Positions 27,854-38,776 of a DNA stretch of 64,000 nucleotides are shown here, in pieces. The translations under genes were made by a program, and so were the position numbers. The number at the start of each line of letters is the position of its first letter. The first letter of the stretch is position 1. Origin of the DNA: Thalassomonas actiniarum (GTDB lineage: Bacteria; Pseudomonadota; Gammaproteobacteria; Enterobacterales; Alteromonadaceae). The stretch covers positions 1,178,001 to 1,242,000 of the forward strand of contig NZ_CP059735.1 of the NCBI RefSeq assembly GCF_000948975.2, given 5' to 3'. A model generated the notes under the pieces. It was not told the origin of the DNA. It did no database searches and saw only the letters and a program-made list of their open reading frames with translations.

Positions 27854-29434
27854 TTAATGTTCACGGGTTTTGTGGAACTCAACGTCCGGGTAACGTTCCT
27901 GTGCCAGGCTTAAGTTCACCATAGTCGGGGCGATATACGTCAGGTTGTCGCCGCCGTCCAGGGCCAGGTTATCATAGGCCTTTTTCTGGAACTGCTCTAA
28001 GGTTTTGCCATCTTCACAGCTTACCCAGCGGGCGGTGGCCACGCTGATGGGTTCATACAGGGCGTCGACATTGTATTCGGTTTTAAGGCGGTGCACGACG
28101 ACTTCAAACTGCAATACCCCGACCGCCCCGACTATCATGTCGTTGGAGTTGAGCGGACGGAATACCTGTACCGCGCCTTCTTCCGATAACTGGATCAGGC
28201 CTTTTTGCAGCTGTTTGGCTTTCAGTGGGTCTCGCAAACGGATGCGGCGGAACATTTCCGGGGCAAAGTTTGGAATACCGCTGAATTTCATCATTTCCCC
28301 GGCGGTAAAGGTATCCCCTATCTGGATACTGCCGTGGTTATGCAAGCCGATAATATCGCCGGCATAGGCCTGTTCGACGTTGGATCTGTCACCGGCCATA
28401 AAGGTAACGGCATCGGCGATTTTGACATCTTTACCGATACGCACCTGCTTCATCTTCATGCCCTTTTCGTATTTGCCGGAGCAGATACGCATAAAGGCAA
28501 TGCGGTCCCTGTGCTTGGGGTCCATATTGGCCTGGATTTTAAAGACAAAACCGGAGAACTTTTCTTCCTCGGCGTTTACCGTCCGGGTGTCTGTGGTTCT
28601 GGGCAGGGGCTTAGGTGCCCACTTGGTCAGGCCGTCGAGCATATGGTCAACGCCAAAGTTGCCTAATGCGGTACCGAAAAATACCGGGGTCAGCTCGCCT
28701 TTAAGGAACTCGTCCAGATCAAATTCATGGGAAGCGCCCAGAACCAGCTCCAGCTCTTCACGCAGGTCGTCGGCATAATGGCCGATGGCTTGATCAAGCT
28801 CTGGATTATCCAGGCCTTTAATCACCCGTTTTTCTTGTATGGTATGTCCCTGACCGGACTGATACAGGATAGTTTCGTCGTCTAACAGGTTATAGACCCC
28901 TTTAAACTCTTTACCCATACCGATGGGCCAGGTGACCGGGGAGCATTTTATTTTTAAAATGTCTTCGACTTCGTCCATAACTTCGATCGGGTCACGGACA
29001 TCACGGTCCATTTTATTCATAAAGGTAATGATAGGGGTATCCCGCAAGCGGGTGACTTCCATCAGTTTAATGGTCCTGTCTTCGACACCTTTGGCGGTGT
29101 CGATGACCATTAAACAGGAATCGACCGCGGTCAGGGTCCGGTAGGTATCTTCGGAGAAATCTTCGTGCCCCGGGGTGTCGAGCAGGTTTACCAGGCAATC
29201 GTTATAAGGGAACTGCATCACCGAGGTGGTAATAGAGATCCCCCGGTCTTTTTCCATTTCCATCCAGTCGGACTTGGCATGTTGCCCCGACTTTTTGCCT
29301 TTTACCGTACCGGCCTTTTGTAAAGCCTGGCCGAACAGCAAGACTTTTTCGGTAATGGTGGTTTTACCCGCATCGGGATGCGAGATGATAGCGAAAGTGC
29401 GACGTAGGTCGACTTCTTGCTGTTGTACAGACAT
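27854..29434 (-). CDS. prfC: Peptide chain release factor 3
   Basis: RF3 is a GTPase that recycles RF1/RF2 from the ribosome after termination. It is 526 aa, the normal length. G1 is [13 protein letters not shown], the switch region is [12 protein letters not shown]3 is [18 protein letters not shown], and G4 is [13 protein letters not shown]. The C-terminal RF3 domain has [20 protein letters not shown] and [17 protein letters not shown]. This separates it from EF-G and TypA. It lies near rimI-holD, the arrangement known from E. coli, though the intervening yjjG is missing here. Confidence 0.98.
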   Translation of the reverse strand: MSVQQQEVDLRRTFAIISHPDAGKTTITEKVLLFGQALQKAGTVKGKKSGQHAKSDWMEMEKDRGISITTSVMQFPYNDCLVNLLDTPGHEDFSEDTYRTLTAVDSCLMVIDTAKGVEDRTIKLMEVTRLRDTPIITFMNKMDRDVRDPIEVMDEVEDILKIKCSPVTWPIGMGKEFKGVYNLLDDETILYQSGQGHTIQEKRVIKGLDNPELDQAIGHYADDLREELELVLGASHEFDLDEFLKGELTPVFFGTALGNFGVDHMLDGLTKWAPKPLPRTTDTRTVNAEEEKFSGFVFKIQANMDPKHRDRIAFMRICSGKYEKGMKMKQVRIGKDVKIADAVTFMAGDRSNVEQAYAGDIIGLHNHGSIQIGDTFTAGEMMKFSGIPNFAPEMFRRIRLRDPLKAKQLQKGLIQLSEEGAVQVFRPLNSNDMIVGAVGVLQFEVVVHRLKTEYNVDALYEPISVATARWVSCEDGKTLEQFQKKAYDNLALDGGDNLTYIAPTMVNLSLAQERYPDVEFHKTREH

Positions 29435-29641
29435 GCGAGTTACCTGATAAAATAAAGACGAGAATAAATTTTTAAGCGCAGTAGTATAGCGAAAAGACGG
29501 CTGCGGGGCAGCAATTAATCGCTAACTTTCACGGAAAATTTTATTGGCGGGAGACCGGGTGGCTACCTGACGGATGGCCGGGCGGGCTTTTGCCGGAAAA
29601 GCCATATCCCTTATCCGGCTAAATAAAGTTATTCGCCGTAA

Positions 29642-30118
29642 TTATAACGACCGGGCCATCACTATGGCATCTTCATAACCTATAGTGCTGGGGTAATAAC
29701 CGGTGCGGCGACCGATTTCACTAAAGCCGTTATTGATATACATCATTTGTGCGCTGATATTGCGGGACCGAACTTCCAGCAGGGCTTTTTCCGCCCCCAG
29801 GTTTTTAGCCTGTTCAATATAATGTTGCAGTAGCTGTTTGCCAAAGCCATGCCCCTGCTGCTCCGGATGCACGCAAATATCCATCAGGGTGCTTTCGCCG
29901 GCGATATAATCACCGATATAAAAGCCCAGGATCGCCGGCGTTTGCCCGCTGTGTTCCCGGGTAAGACTTTTTCCTTGAACAAGGTAATGACCGAAATAAC
30001 GTCCGCCGATGCAGGAACTAAAGACCTGCCGGCTCCAGGGATGGCTGTGGCAGGCATTTTCAATCGCCATTAAACGATCGATATCATCCGGGGTTACCGG
30101 GGAAAAACGTAAGGTCAT
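29642..30118 (-). CDS. rimI: Ribosomal protein S18 alanine N-acetyltransferase
   Basis: RimI acetylates the N-terminal alanine of ribosomal protein S18. I place the start at 30118, where ATGA overlaps the stop of holD; this gives 158 aa with MTLRFSPVTPDDIDRLMAIE and the family hallmark ACHSHPWSRQVF. An ATG at 30145 would add nine residues. The acetyl-CoA loop is ICVHPEQQGHGFGKQLLQ, followed by LEVRSRNISAQMMYINNGF and GRRTGYYPS, all RimI-specific. It is translationally coupled to holD, the same pairing as in E. coli. Confidence 0.95.
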   Translation of the reverse strand: MTLRFSPVTPDDIDRLMAIENACHSHPWSRQVFSSCIGGRYFGHYLVQGKSLTREHSGQTPAILGFYIGDYIAGESTLMDICVHPEQQGHGFGKQLLQHYIEQAKNLGAEKALLEVRSRNISAQMMYINNGFSEIGRRTGYYPSTIGYEDAIVMARSL

Positions 30119-30558
30119 AAGCTGTGTTCTTGCAGTAATTGCCAAAGCTGGCGTTTTAGTGTGCCGCTGGCGGCTAATACCTGGATGGGCGGGGTCGTTA
30201 ATACCTTGTCTGATAAGGCTAACTCTTGCTCCGGGCTAAATTGCCAGTGCAGTAATCCCAGATCCAGTTGCTCCTCAGTGGCAGTGACTTCGCCGACAGA
30301 GAGCCCGATACTCAGGAGAATATCATGAAATAAGGGCTGGGCCATGAGAGCGTCAAAGTTCGGGGGCGTGCTCTTTTGCTGATCTTTTTTAGCGGGAAGG
30401 GCTGCTTTATCGGCAAATTTGTTGCCTGACTTTTCTGCAGCATTTTCTTTAGACTCTTTTTCTGGCAAGGGCCGGGCAGAAGTTTCGGCGGTTCTTGGCT
30501 GCCATAACGCGATACCCATTTCACTGAGCAGTTGAAACTGATGTTTACTTACGGCCAT
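30115..30558 (-). CDS. holD: DNA polymerase III psi subunit
   Basis: HolD (psi) links the clamp loader to chi and SSB at the replication fork. It is a poorly conserved 147-aa protein. The start MAVSKHQFQLLSEMGIALWQPR carries the conserved L-x-x-M/L-G-I-x-x-W motif that binds chi. A lysine- and glutamate-rich linker (about residues 30-65) follows, longer than in E. coli, then a fold with FHDILLSIGLS and LHWQF. The ATGA overlap with rimI confirms the identification by context. Confidence 0.88.
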   Translation of the reverse strand: MAVSKHQFQLLSEMGIALWQPRTAETSARPLPEKESKENAAEKSGNKFADKAALPAKKDQQKSTPPNFDALMAQPLFHDILLSIGLSVGEVTATEEQLDLGLLHWQFSPEQELALSDKVLTTPPIQVLAASGTLKRQLWQLLQEHSL

Positions 30559-30687
30559 TTTTTATCGAATAAGCTTTCATATTAGCCACAGATGATATAA
30601 CAGATAAAAGATAAAAACAGTATTATTCAATCGCGCTAAGTTTTTGTTTAGAAGATTGATTGATATACGAGAAATAAAAAGAAAAGA

Positions 30688-30764
30688 TGGCAGGGGTAGA
30701 GAGATTCGAACTCCCAACCGTCGGTTTTGGAGACCGCTGTTCTACCAATTGGAACTATACCCCT
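30688..30764 (-). tRNA. tRNA-Trp (CCA anticodon)
   Basis: On the minus strand the 77 bases run from AGGGGTATAG to TACCCCTGCCA, with a perfect 7-bp acceptor stem and encoded 3' CCA. The anticodon loop CTCCAAA gives CCA. The D-loop TTGGTAGAA and T-arm GGGAGTTCGAATCTC are intact and closely match E. coli tRNA-Trp. The outermost anticodon-stem pair is a G-A mismatch. It stands alone, with no neighbouring tRNA genes. Confidence 0.97.
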
Positions 30765-30858
30765 GCTGAGGGCTTCGCATTATACGCAAGCCGAACTAAA
30801 GGTAAAGGGGTAAATTAAAAAAATTTACCGTTCGCTTAAATGTTGAACAAAACAGGCG

Positions 30859-32655
30859 TTATTTAGGGATCAGGCCGTTTTTGTTGTCGTCTTTTTGTAC
30901 GCCATCGCTGGTTAAATTGCAAAAACGTATCTTATCCGGGTAGGGATAAACATCTTCAAAGATGCCGTCGGCAATATTTTGCTGGCATTGTTGCCAGAAG
31001 GCGGCATCGAGTAACTCTGCGTGATGTTCCATAAAGGCATTGCGGTAGCGCTGGTTGGCCAGGGCAAAGGTGGCCAGTTCTTCGGGAAAGACATCGCCGG
31101 GGTCTACCGAGTACCAGGGCTCGGAGGCATAAATCTGCTCTTCGGTTTTCGGTTCGGGTTTTACCCGGAAGTTAACTTCATTCATATAGCTGATTTCATC
31201 ATAATCATAAAAAATGACCCTGCCGTGGCGGGTGACGCCGAAGTTTTTAAGCAGCATATCGCCGGGAAAGATATCGGCGGCGATCAGCTGTTTTATTGCT
31301 TTGCCATAGCCATACATGGCATCGCTGACCTGCTGGTCATCGGCATCAGCCAGATAAAGGTTTAACGGGTTCATCCGGCGTTCGATATACAGGTGCTCGA
31401 TGATCACCAGATCGTCTTCTAAGCGGATAATGGAGTCGGCGACCTTGGTCAGCTCTTCCAGTAACTCGGGAGAAAAGCGTGCCTTGGGGAAGGCAACTTC
31501 CGAATATTCCATGGTATCTGCCATGCGGCCGACCCTGTCGTGGAGTTTCACCAGGCGATATTTTGCCTTAACATCTTTTTTGGTGATGTTTTTACTGGGG
31601 GAGAATTTATCCTTGATGATTTTAAAGACATAAGGGTAGGAAGGCAGGGTAAAGACCGACATCACCATGCCTTTAATACCCGCTGCCAGTTCAAATTTAT
31701 CTTTACTGTTGTCCAGGTGGTTGAGAAAGTCCCGGTAAAACTGGGTTTTTCCCTGTTTATGAAAACCTATCGCCGCATATAAGTCCGCCCGGGTTTTATG
31801 GGGGATAAGGCGATGGAGGAATTCCACCAGGGCATGGGGGTGCTGACAATCGACAAAGAAATAGGCCCGGGCAAAGCCAAAGACCACCGCCATGCTCTCC
31901 CCTTCGGTGAGCAGGGCGTCGATATAAAGGCCGCCTTTTTCATCGTTGAGTACGGCAACGATAAAAGGGGTTTGCCCGGCAGGAGAAAGGACCCGGCCGA
32001 TAATGTAGGCGCCTTTATTGCGGTAAAAGATAAAATCCAGGATATCAAACTGCAATTCTTCCAGGCGGAACATGGTTTTTCTCGCCTGGTGGCGAAAAGC
32101 TTTGATCAAGGTATCTATATCCCGCGGGAGATTTTCGTAGGCAATATCAAACTGATGAAAAGTGAAAATATCTTCTATGGTTTGTGCCAGGCCCTTTTCC
32201 GCCGGTAAATAACTGCGGTATATCGGCGGCGCCGGCCTGCTGTCGAGACGGGTGACCGTGCTTTCGACGAAAATATAGGCATTATGATAATATTTACGTT
32301 CAAACAGGTGGCAAAATACTGAGTTATAGAAACTTTCTGCCAGTTCCGGCTGGTTATGCCGGCTGAGCAATTCTATATACAGGTTTTTTATGTTTTGCCA
32401 TAAAGTATCGTCAAGGGAGGTGATATTAAAATCCTGGCGTATGGTGACCAGGGTTTCTGCCACCCGCTTATCGTAATAATCGGTTCTGTCCCTGGCGGCG
32501 GTTTGTACCTGGGCCCACTGGCATAATTCAAACCTTTGCTTGGCGGAGCGGGTGATTTCACTGAAAAGATGAATATGGCGTTCAAAACCGTTCAAAATGG
32601 TTTTAGCTATGGCAAAAGCGTGATCTTTCATATCCGTATAAGTCTTGATAAGCAT
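30859..32655 (-). CDS. aceK: Isocitrate dehydrogenase kinase/phosphatase
   Basis: AceK reversibly phosphorylates isocitrate dehydrogenase, steering carbon between the Krebs cycle and the glyoxylate shunt. Its 598 aa match the family: IAKTILNGFERH, ELFYRNKAAW-like FIFYRNKGAYIIGR, GIKGMVMSVFTLPSYPYVFKIIKDKF, HDRVGRMADTMEYSE, HLYIERRMNPLNLYL and LLKNFGVTRHGRVIFYDYDE. A second ATG at 32631 (MKDHAFAIAKTIL) matches the E. coli start better; neither has a clear ribosome site. The usual aceB and aceA partners are not adjacent, so it is regulated apart from them. Confidence 0.96.
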   Translation of the reverse strand: MLIKTYTDMKDHAFAIAKTILNGFERHIHLFSEITRSAKQRFELCQWAQVQTAARDRTDYYDKRVAETLVTIRQDFNITSLDDTLWQNIKNLYIELLSRHNQPELAESFYNSVFCHLFERKYYHNAYIFVESTVTRLDSRPAPPIYRSYLPAEKGLAQTIEDIFTFHQFDIAYENLPRDIDTLIKAFRHQARKTMFRLEELQFDILDFIFYRNKGAYIIGRVLSPAGQTPFIVAVLNDEKGGLYIDALLTEGESMAVVFGFARAYFFVDCQHPHALVEFLHRLIPHKTRADLYAAIGFHKQGKTQFYRDFLNHLDNSKDKFELAAGIKGMVMSVFTLPSYPYVFKIIKDKFSPSKNITKKDVKAKYRLVKLHDRVGRMADTMEYSEVAFPKARFSPELLEELTKVADSIIRLEDDLVIIEHLYIERRMNPLNLYLADADDQQVSDAMYGYGKAIKQLIAADIFPGDMLLKNFGVTRHGRVIFYDYDEISYMNEVNFRVKPEPKTEEQIYASEPWYSVDPGDVFPEELATFALANQRYRNAFMEHHAELLDAAFWQQCQQNIADGIFEDVYPYPDKIRFCNLTSDGVQKDDNKNGLIPK

Positions 32656-32881
32656 AAAGGGGCTTTAGCTCAGCATACCTTATAGTGACTGACTAGGGGG
32701 ATAATTCTTTGATGAATGACGGTAATAATCTCCCTGAATCTGTTTTAAATCAAGCCGGTATCAGCTTCTTAAAAGCGGTGTTACACGTATATGTGCCCGG
32801 CCGCTAAAATAAGGTGCTGATATCGGGTCCGACGGCCCGGTTGCTTTTAGCTTGCCCGGCAGGGAACAGGGGAATGTCTGC

Positions 32882-32910
32882 TTGTTATTTTTGTGTAATT
32901 AGACTAAAAT
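32882..32910 (+). promoter_or_regulatory. queA promoter
   Basis: TTGTTA and TAAAAT are separated by 17 bases, 38 bases before the queA start. It probably drives queA-tgt and perhaps yajC-secDF. Confidence 0.65.
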
Positions 32911-32948
32911 ACTGCGCCTTTAAACTTGCCTATTCTTGTTGTAAATTC

Positions 32949-33992
32949 ATGCGTGTAGCAGACTTCTCATTTGACTTACCCGAAGAGCTTATTGCTCGTT
33001 ACCCTAAAACCGACCGCAGTGCCAGCCGGCTGATGGCTTTGGATGGCGCCAGTGGCAATATTCAGGATCTGGTTTTTACCGACCTGGTGGATAAGCTTGA
33101 ATCCGGTGATTTACTGGTGTTTAACAATACCCGGGTGATCCCCGCCCGTATGTTTGGCCAAAAAGCCAGCGGCGGCAAGGTGGAAGTTTTGGTGGAGCGT
33201 TTGTTGGATGAGCGCAGGGTGCTGGCGCATATCCGCGCCAGCAAATCACCAAAAGTCGGCACTGAATTATTGCTGGAAAATCAGGTGAATGCCACTATGG
33301 TAGCCCGCCACGATGCCTTGTTTGAGCTGGAATTTCACGGCGATAAATCGGTCTTGACCGTGCTGGATGAAATTGGCCACATGCCTCTGCCGCCTTATAT
33401 CGACAGACCGGATGAAGACAGTGACCGCGAGCGTTACCAGACGGTTTACAATGAAAAACCCGGCGCCGTGGCCGCACCGACCGCGGGGCTGCATTTTGAC
33501 GAAGCCCTGATGGAAAAAATTCGCGCCAAAGGGGTAAACTTTGCTTTTGTGACCTTACATGTCGGCGCCGGCACTTTTCAACCGGTGCGGGTGGAAGAGA
33601 TCAGCGAGCATGTTATGCATGCCGAATATGTGGAAGTACCGCCGGAAGTGGTGCAGCAGATAACCGACACGAAAAAGGCCGGCGGCCGGGTCGTTGCCGT
33701 GGGCACGACTTCGGTACGCTCGCTGGAAAGCGCCGCACGCGATGCCCTTGATAAGGGCACAGAGTTGAAGGCTTTTTACGGGGATACCGATATCTTTATT
33801 ACCCCGGGGTTTGAGTTCCAACTGGTGGATGCCCTGGTGACCAACTTCCATTTGTCTGAGTCGACCTTGCTGATGCTGGTCAGTGCCTTTGCCGGTTATG
33901 AGCATATTATGCAGGCCTACCGCCAGGCGGTGGAGAAAGAGTATCGCTTTTTCAGTTATGGCGATGCCATGTTTTTAACCCGAAAAGACTAG
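32949..33992 (+). CDS. queA: tRNA preQ1(34) S-adenosylmethionine ribosyltransferase-isomerase
   Basis: QueA converts the preQ1 base in tRNA to epoxyqueuosine using the ribosyl part of S-adenosylmethionine. The start at 32949 ([19 protein letters not shown]) is the family start; the frame is open further upstream but the extra residues do not fit. It is 347 aa. Signatures: [58 protein letters not shown] and [19 protein letters not shown]. It is followed by tgt, the preceding step of the same pathway. Confidence 0.97.
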   Translation: MRVADFSFDLPEELIARYPKTDRSASRLMALDGASGNIQDLVFTDLVDKLESGDLLVFNNTRVIPARMFGQKASGGKVEVLVERLLDERRVLAHIRASKSPKVGTELLLENQVNATMVARHDALFELEFHGDKSVLTVLDEIGHMPLPPYIDRPDEDSDRERYQTVYNEKPGAVAAPTAGLHFDEALMEKIRAKGVNFAFVTLHVGAGTFQPVRVEEISEHVMHAEYVEVPPEVVQQITDTKKAGGRVVAVGTTSVRSLESAARDALDKGTELKAFYGDTDIFITPGFEFQLVDALVTNFHLSESTLLMLVSAFAGYEHIMQAYRQAVEKEYRFFSYGDAMFLTRKD

Positions 33993-34058
33993 CCTTGTTG
34001 GAAAATAACGAAAAAGAAGAAAAATGAAAGCTTTGTCTTGCTCACTCCCTATAGCTAA

Positions 34059-35309
<1,251 letters not shown>

Positions 35310-35401
35310 AACATACCGTGCCGGATTGACGCTTTCGAGTTAAGCCAAATTCCGGTATGGTTCCAAAATTAGCTATTGATAAAAAAAATTAAGAGGAAGT
35401 T

Positions 35402-35737
35402 ATGAGTTTATTTATAAGTCAGGCGCATGCCGCTGCGGCACCAGCACCACAAGGTGGCGGTATGGAAATGGTGATCATGTTATTGGTCTTTGGTCTGGTT
35501 TTTTATTTTATGATCTATCGTCCGCAGGCCAAGCGGGTGAAAGAGCATAAGAATCTGATGTCAGAATTATCAAAAGGAGATGAAGTGCTGACCCAGGGCG
35601 GCGTTGTCGGTAAGATCGTCAAGGTTTCTGATGAAAAAGACTTTATTGTCGTCAGTATTGCCGAAGGCACTGAAGTGACAGTGCAAAAAGGTGCGGTCAC
35701 CGCGGTATTGCCTAAAGGCACGATGAAGTCGCTTTAA
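35402..35737 (+). CDS. yajC: Preprotein translocase subunit YajC
   Basis: YajC is the small accessory subunit of the SecDF-YajC complex in the inner membrane. Its 111 aa hold one membrane helix (MEMVIMLLVFGLVFYFMIY), the conserved RPQAKRVKEHKNLM, then GDEVLTQGGVVGKI. AGAGGAAG precedes the ATG. It lies 22 bases before secD, the standard arrangement. Confidence 0.97.
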   Translation: MSLFISQAHAAAAPAPQGGGMEMVIMLLVFGLVFYFMIYRPQAKRVKEHKNLMSELSKGDEVLTQGGVVGKIVKVSDEKDFIVVSIAEGTEVTVQKGAVTAVLPKGTMKSL

Positions 35738-35759
35738 CCGCTAAAATAAGGACAAACTT

Positions 35760-37607
35760 GTGTTAAATAAGTCTCCACTATGGAAGTCACTGCTGGTACT
35801 CTTTGTAGTCGCCTTTGGTGCATTATACGCTTCGCCGAATCTGTACGGTGAAGATCCTGCAGTGCAGGTTTCCGGCTTGCGCGGCGTTGAAGCCGATGCC
35901 GCGACATTAGACAATGTCCGGGCTCAGCTGGAACAAGATAAAATCGATTTTGCCAGTATCGCGCTTGAGAAAGGCCAGGTATTGGTGCGTTTTCATGATA
36001 CCGAGTCTCAGCTTAAGGGCCGGGATTTACTGGATGAGAACCTGGGCAATCAATTTTCCGTGGCATTAAACCTGACGCCGGCAACTCCCGAGTGGTTGGC
36101 GGATATAGGCGGCACGCCGATGAAATTAGGTCTGGATTTAAGCGGCGGCGTCAGTTTCCTGATGGAAGTGAACATGAATGAAGCCATCATCAAGGCAAAA
36201 GAAGCCATGGTGGGGGATTTCAGAAATGACTTACGCGGCGAAAAAATACGTTATCGCAGCGTGAAAGAAGGCGCTAAAGGCATCAATATCCAGTTCCGTA
36301 ATGTTGAAGATCTGGCGAAAGCCAAGTCGCTGTTAAAGAAACGTTATCGTGACTTATTGTTGGTGGACAATGAAGATACTTTGATGTTAACCGCCTCGAT
36401 GACGGAGCAGAAGCTTAAAGAAACCCGCGAATATGCCTTGCAGCAAAACATCACCATTATCCGTAACCGGGTTAATGAGCTGGGTGTGGCCGAGCCGTTA
36501 GTGCAGCGTCAGGGACAAAAACATATCGTCATAGAATTACCCGGCGTTCAGGATACCGCCCGGGCCAAAGAAATTCTTAATGCCACTGCGACCATAGAGT
36601 TCCGTATGGTGGATACCGAAGGCGATTTGGCTAATGCCCTTAACGGTCGTGTGCCGGGTAGCTCTGAGCTGTTATATGACAGGGACGGTAAACCGACCTT
36701 ATTGAAAAAGCGGGTCATGCTAACCGGGGATCATATTGTTGACGCCGGTTCCAGCTTTGATGAATACAGCCGTCCGCAAGTAAATATTACCCTGGACTCT
36801 CCCGGTGGCAGCAAATTTTCAAATGCCACGAAAAATAATATCGGTAAGCCAATGGCGACGGTATTTATTGAATATAAGGCAACGGATAAACTTGACCCTC
36901 AGGGCAATACCGTTTTTGAAAAAATTGAAGAAGTGATCAGTGTTGCCACTATCCAGGCGCGTTTAGGCAAATCTTTCCGGATTACCGGTGCCGGTTCCCA
37001 GGCGGAAGCCCATAACCTGGCGTTGTTATTGCGTGCCGGTGCCCTGATTGCCCCAATCCAGATTGTGGAAGAGCGTACTGTCGGGCCGACTTTAGGGGCT
37101 GAAAACGTCCAGTTGGGCTTCCAGGCGATCATGATGGGCTTTGGTCTGGTCTTTATCTTTATGATGATTTATTACCGTGCCTTTGGTGTGGTGGCCAACC
37201 TGGCGCTTGGCGCCAACCTGGTATTGATTGTCGGCGTGATGTCGATGATCCCGGGGGCGACCCTGACCTTGCCGGGTATGGCGGGGATAGTGTTAACCGT
37301 AGGTATGGCGGTAGATGCCAATGTGCTGATTTTTGAGCGTATCCGGGAAGAAATGCGGCAAGGGAAATCGGTTCAGCAGGCGATTCACCAGGGTTATGAT
37401 GCGGCCTTTTCCACTATCTTGGATGCCAACATCACCACCTTGATTGCCGCCTTGATCTTGTTTGCCGTGGGTACCGGGCCTATTAAAGGTTTCGCGGTTA
37501 CCTTATCCATCGGTATCGTCACTTCCATGTTTACCGCCGTTGTCGGTACCCGTACCGTAGTAAATGCGGTCTGGGGTGGTAAACGCCTTGAAAAACTGTC
37601 GATATAG
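35760..37607 (+). CDS. secD: Protein translocase subunit SecD
   Basis: SecD with SecF uses the proton gradient to help proteins through SecYEG. It starts with GTG, preceded by AAGGA. It is 615 aa: one N-terminal membrane helix, a large periplasmic part with [16 protein letters not shown], and five C-terminal helices including [29 protein letters not shown], the RND-type signature. The stop is 12 bases before secF. Confidence 0.98.
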   Translation: MLNKSPLWKSLLVLFVVAFGALYASPNLYGEDPAVQVSGLRGVEADAATLDNVRAQLEQDKIDFASIALEKGQVLVRFHDTESQLKGRDLLDENLGNQFSVALNLTPATPEWLADIGGTPMKLGLDLSGGVSFLMEVNMNEAIIKAKEAMVGDFRNDLRGEKIRYRSVKEGAKGINIQFRNVEDLAKAKSLLKKRYRDLLLVDNEDTLMLTASMTEQKLKETREYALQQNITIIRNRVNELGVAEPLVQRQGQKHIVIELPGVQDTARAKEILNATATIEFRMVDTEGDLANALNGRVPGSSELLYDRDGKPTLLKKRVMLTGDHIVDAGSSFDEYSRPQVNITLDSPGGSKFSNATKNNIGKPMATVFIEYKATDKLDPQGNTVFEKIEEVISVATIQARLGKSFRITGAGSQAEAHNLALLLRAGALIAPIQIVEERTVGPTLGAENVQLGFQAIMMGFGLVFIFMMIYYRAFGVVANLALGANLVLIVGVMSMIPGATLTLPGMAGIVLTVGMAVDANVLIFERIREEMRQGKSVQQAIHQGYDAAFSTILDANITTLIAALILFAVGTGPIKGFAVTLSIGIVTSMFTAVVGTRTVVNAVWGGKRLEKLSI

Positions 37608-37619
37608 GTTGGAATTAAC

Positions 37620-38567
37620 ATGCAAATTTTAAGATTAAAAGAAACCGTTAACTTCATGGCCTTTCGTAAGGTGGCCATGGTCTTCAGCATAGTGCTGATG
37701 ATCTCGGCCATTAGCCTGTTAATGGTCAAGAAGCTGAACTTTGGTTTGGATTTTACCGGCGGTACCCTGATTGAAGTTGGTTTTGAGGAAGCGGCGGATT
37801 TAACGAAAATTCGTCAGGTACTCGACAGCAATGGCTTTGAAGATGGCGTGGTGCAATTATACGGTAGCAGCCGGGATATTGTGATCCGCTTGGCCCAACG
37901 TGAAGACGTAAAGGCGGAAATGCTGGGCAACCAGGTGTTGTCGATATTACAGCAAAGTACCGATAAAAATATCGATATGCGCCGTATTGAATTTGTCGGC
38001 GCCAGTGTCGGTGAAGAGTTGACGGAGCAAGGCGGTCTGGCAATGCTAACCGCGCTGATTTGTATCCTGGTTTATGTTGCTTTTCGCTTTGAATGGCGTT
38101 TTGCCCTGGGCTCTGTGGTGGCTTTGTTCCATGATGTACTGCTGACCTTAGGTTTATTCGCCCTGCTTGGCCTGGAATTTGACTTAACGGTATTGGCGGC
38201 CATTCTGGCGGTTATCGGTTACTCCCTCAATGATACTATTGTTGTTTCCGATCGTATCCGTGAGAATTTCAGGAAAATCCGTGAAGGGGGCCCGGCGGAA
38301 GTCATTAATATCTCCCTGACGCAAACCTTGAGCCGTACCTTTATTACCTCGATCACTACCTTGCTGGTATTGGCGGCCCTGTTCTTTAAAGGCGGCGCTT
38401 TGATTCACGGTTTTGCTACGGCATTATTATTTGGTGTTTTTGTCGGTACCTACTCTTCAATTTATGTGGCCAGTGCGGTTGCCCTTGCCCTTGGGATCTC
38501 CAAAGAAGATTTGATCCCGGAAGTGATTGAAAAAGAAGGTGCGGAACAAGAACAAATGATGCCTTAA
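37620..38567 (+). CDS. secF: Protein translocase subunit SecF
   Basis: SecF is the second membrane subunit of SecDF. Its 315 aa include an N-terminal helix, LNFGLDFTGGTLIEVGF in the periplasmic part, and the C-terminal helices with LAAILAVIGYSLNDTIVVSDRIREN, where the Asp belongs to the proton path. It closes the queA-tgt-yajC-secD-secF cluster and is followed by a terminator. Confidence 0.98.
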   Translation: MQILRLKETVNFMAFRKVAMVFSIVLMISAISLLMVKKLNFGLDFTGGTLIEVGFEEAADLTKIRQVLDSNGFEDGVVQLYGSSRDIVIRLAQREDVKAEMLGNQVLSILQQSTDKNIDMRRIEFVGASVGEELTEQGGLAMLTALICILVYVAFRFEWRFALGSVVALFHDVLLTLGLFALLGLEFDLTVLAAILAVIGYSLNDTIVVSDRIRENFRKIREGGPAEVINISLTQTLSRTFITSITTLLVLAALFFKGGALIHGFATALLFGVFVGTYSSIYVASAVALALGISKEDLIPEVIEKEGAEQEQMMP

Positions 38568-38606
38568 GCTTTAATAACTGACAGCGGCGGGTTTATTCCG
38601 CACCAT

Positions 38607-38632
38607 AAAACCGGGCATTTTGCCCGGTTTTA
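38607..38632. terminator. Terminator of the secDF operon
   Basis: AAACCGGGCA-TTT-TGCCCGGTTT with a following T. The A-rich left side could also stop the converging kinase transcript. Confidence 0.85.
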
Positions 38633-38776
38633 TTCTATTTGTAGTACGATATTTGTACACCCCTGCTTATGTTCCCGTCCCCAAGTTATGATGATGTCAG
38701 TTATGCGGGCTTGATAAGCAACTCTCCCCTTTGAAAATTCCCCTGATGATTCCGGCGCACCCGGTAGTATGCTGTA

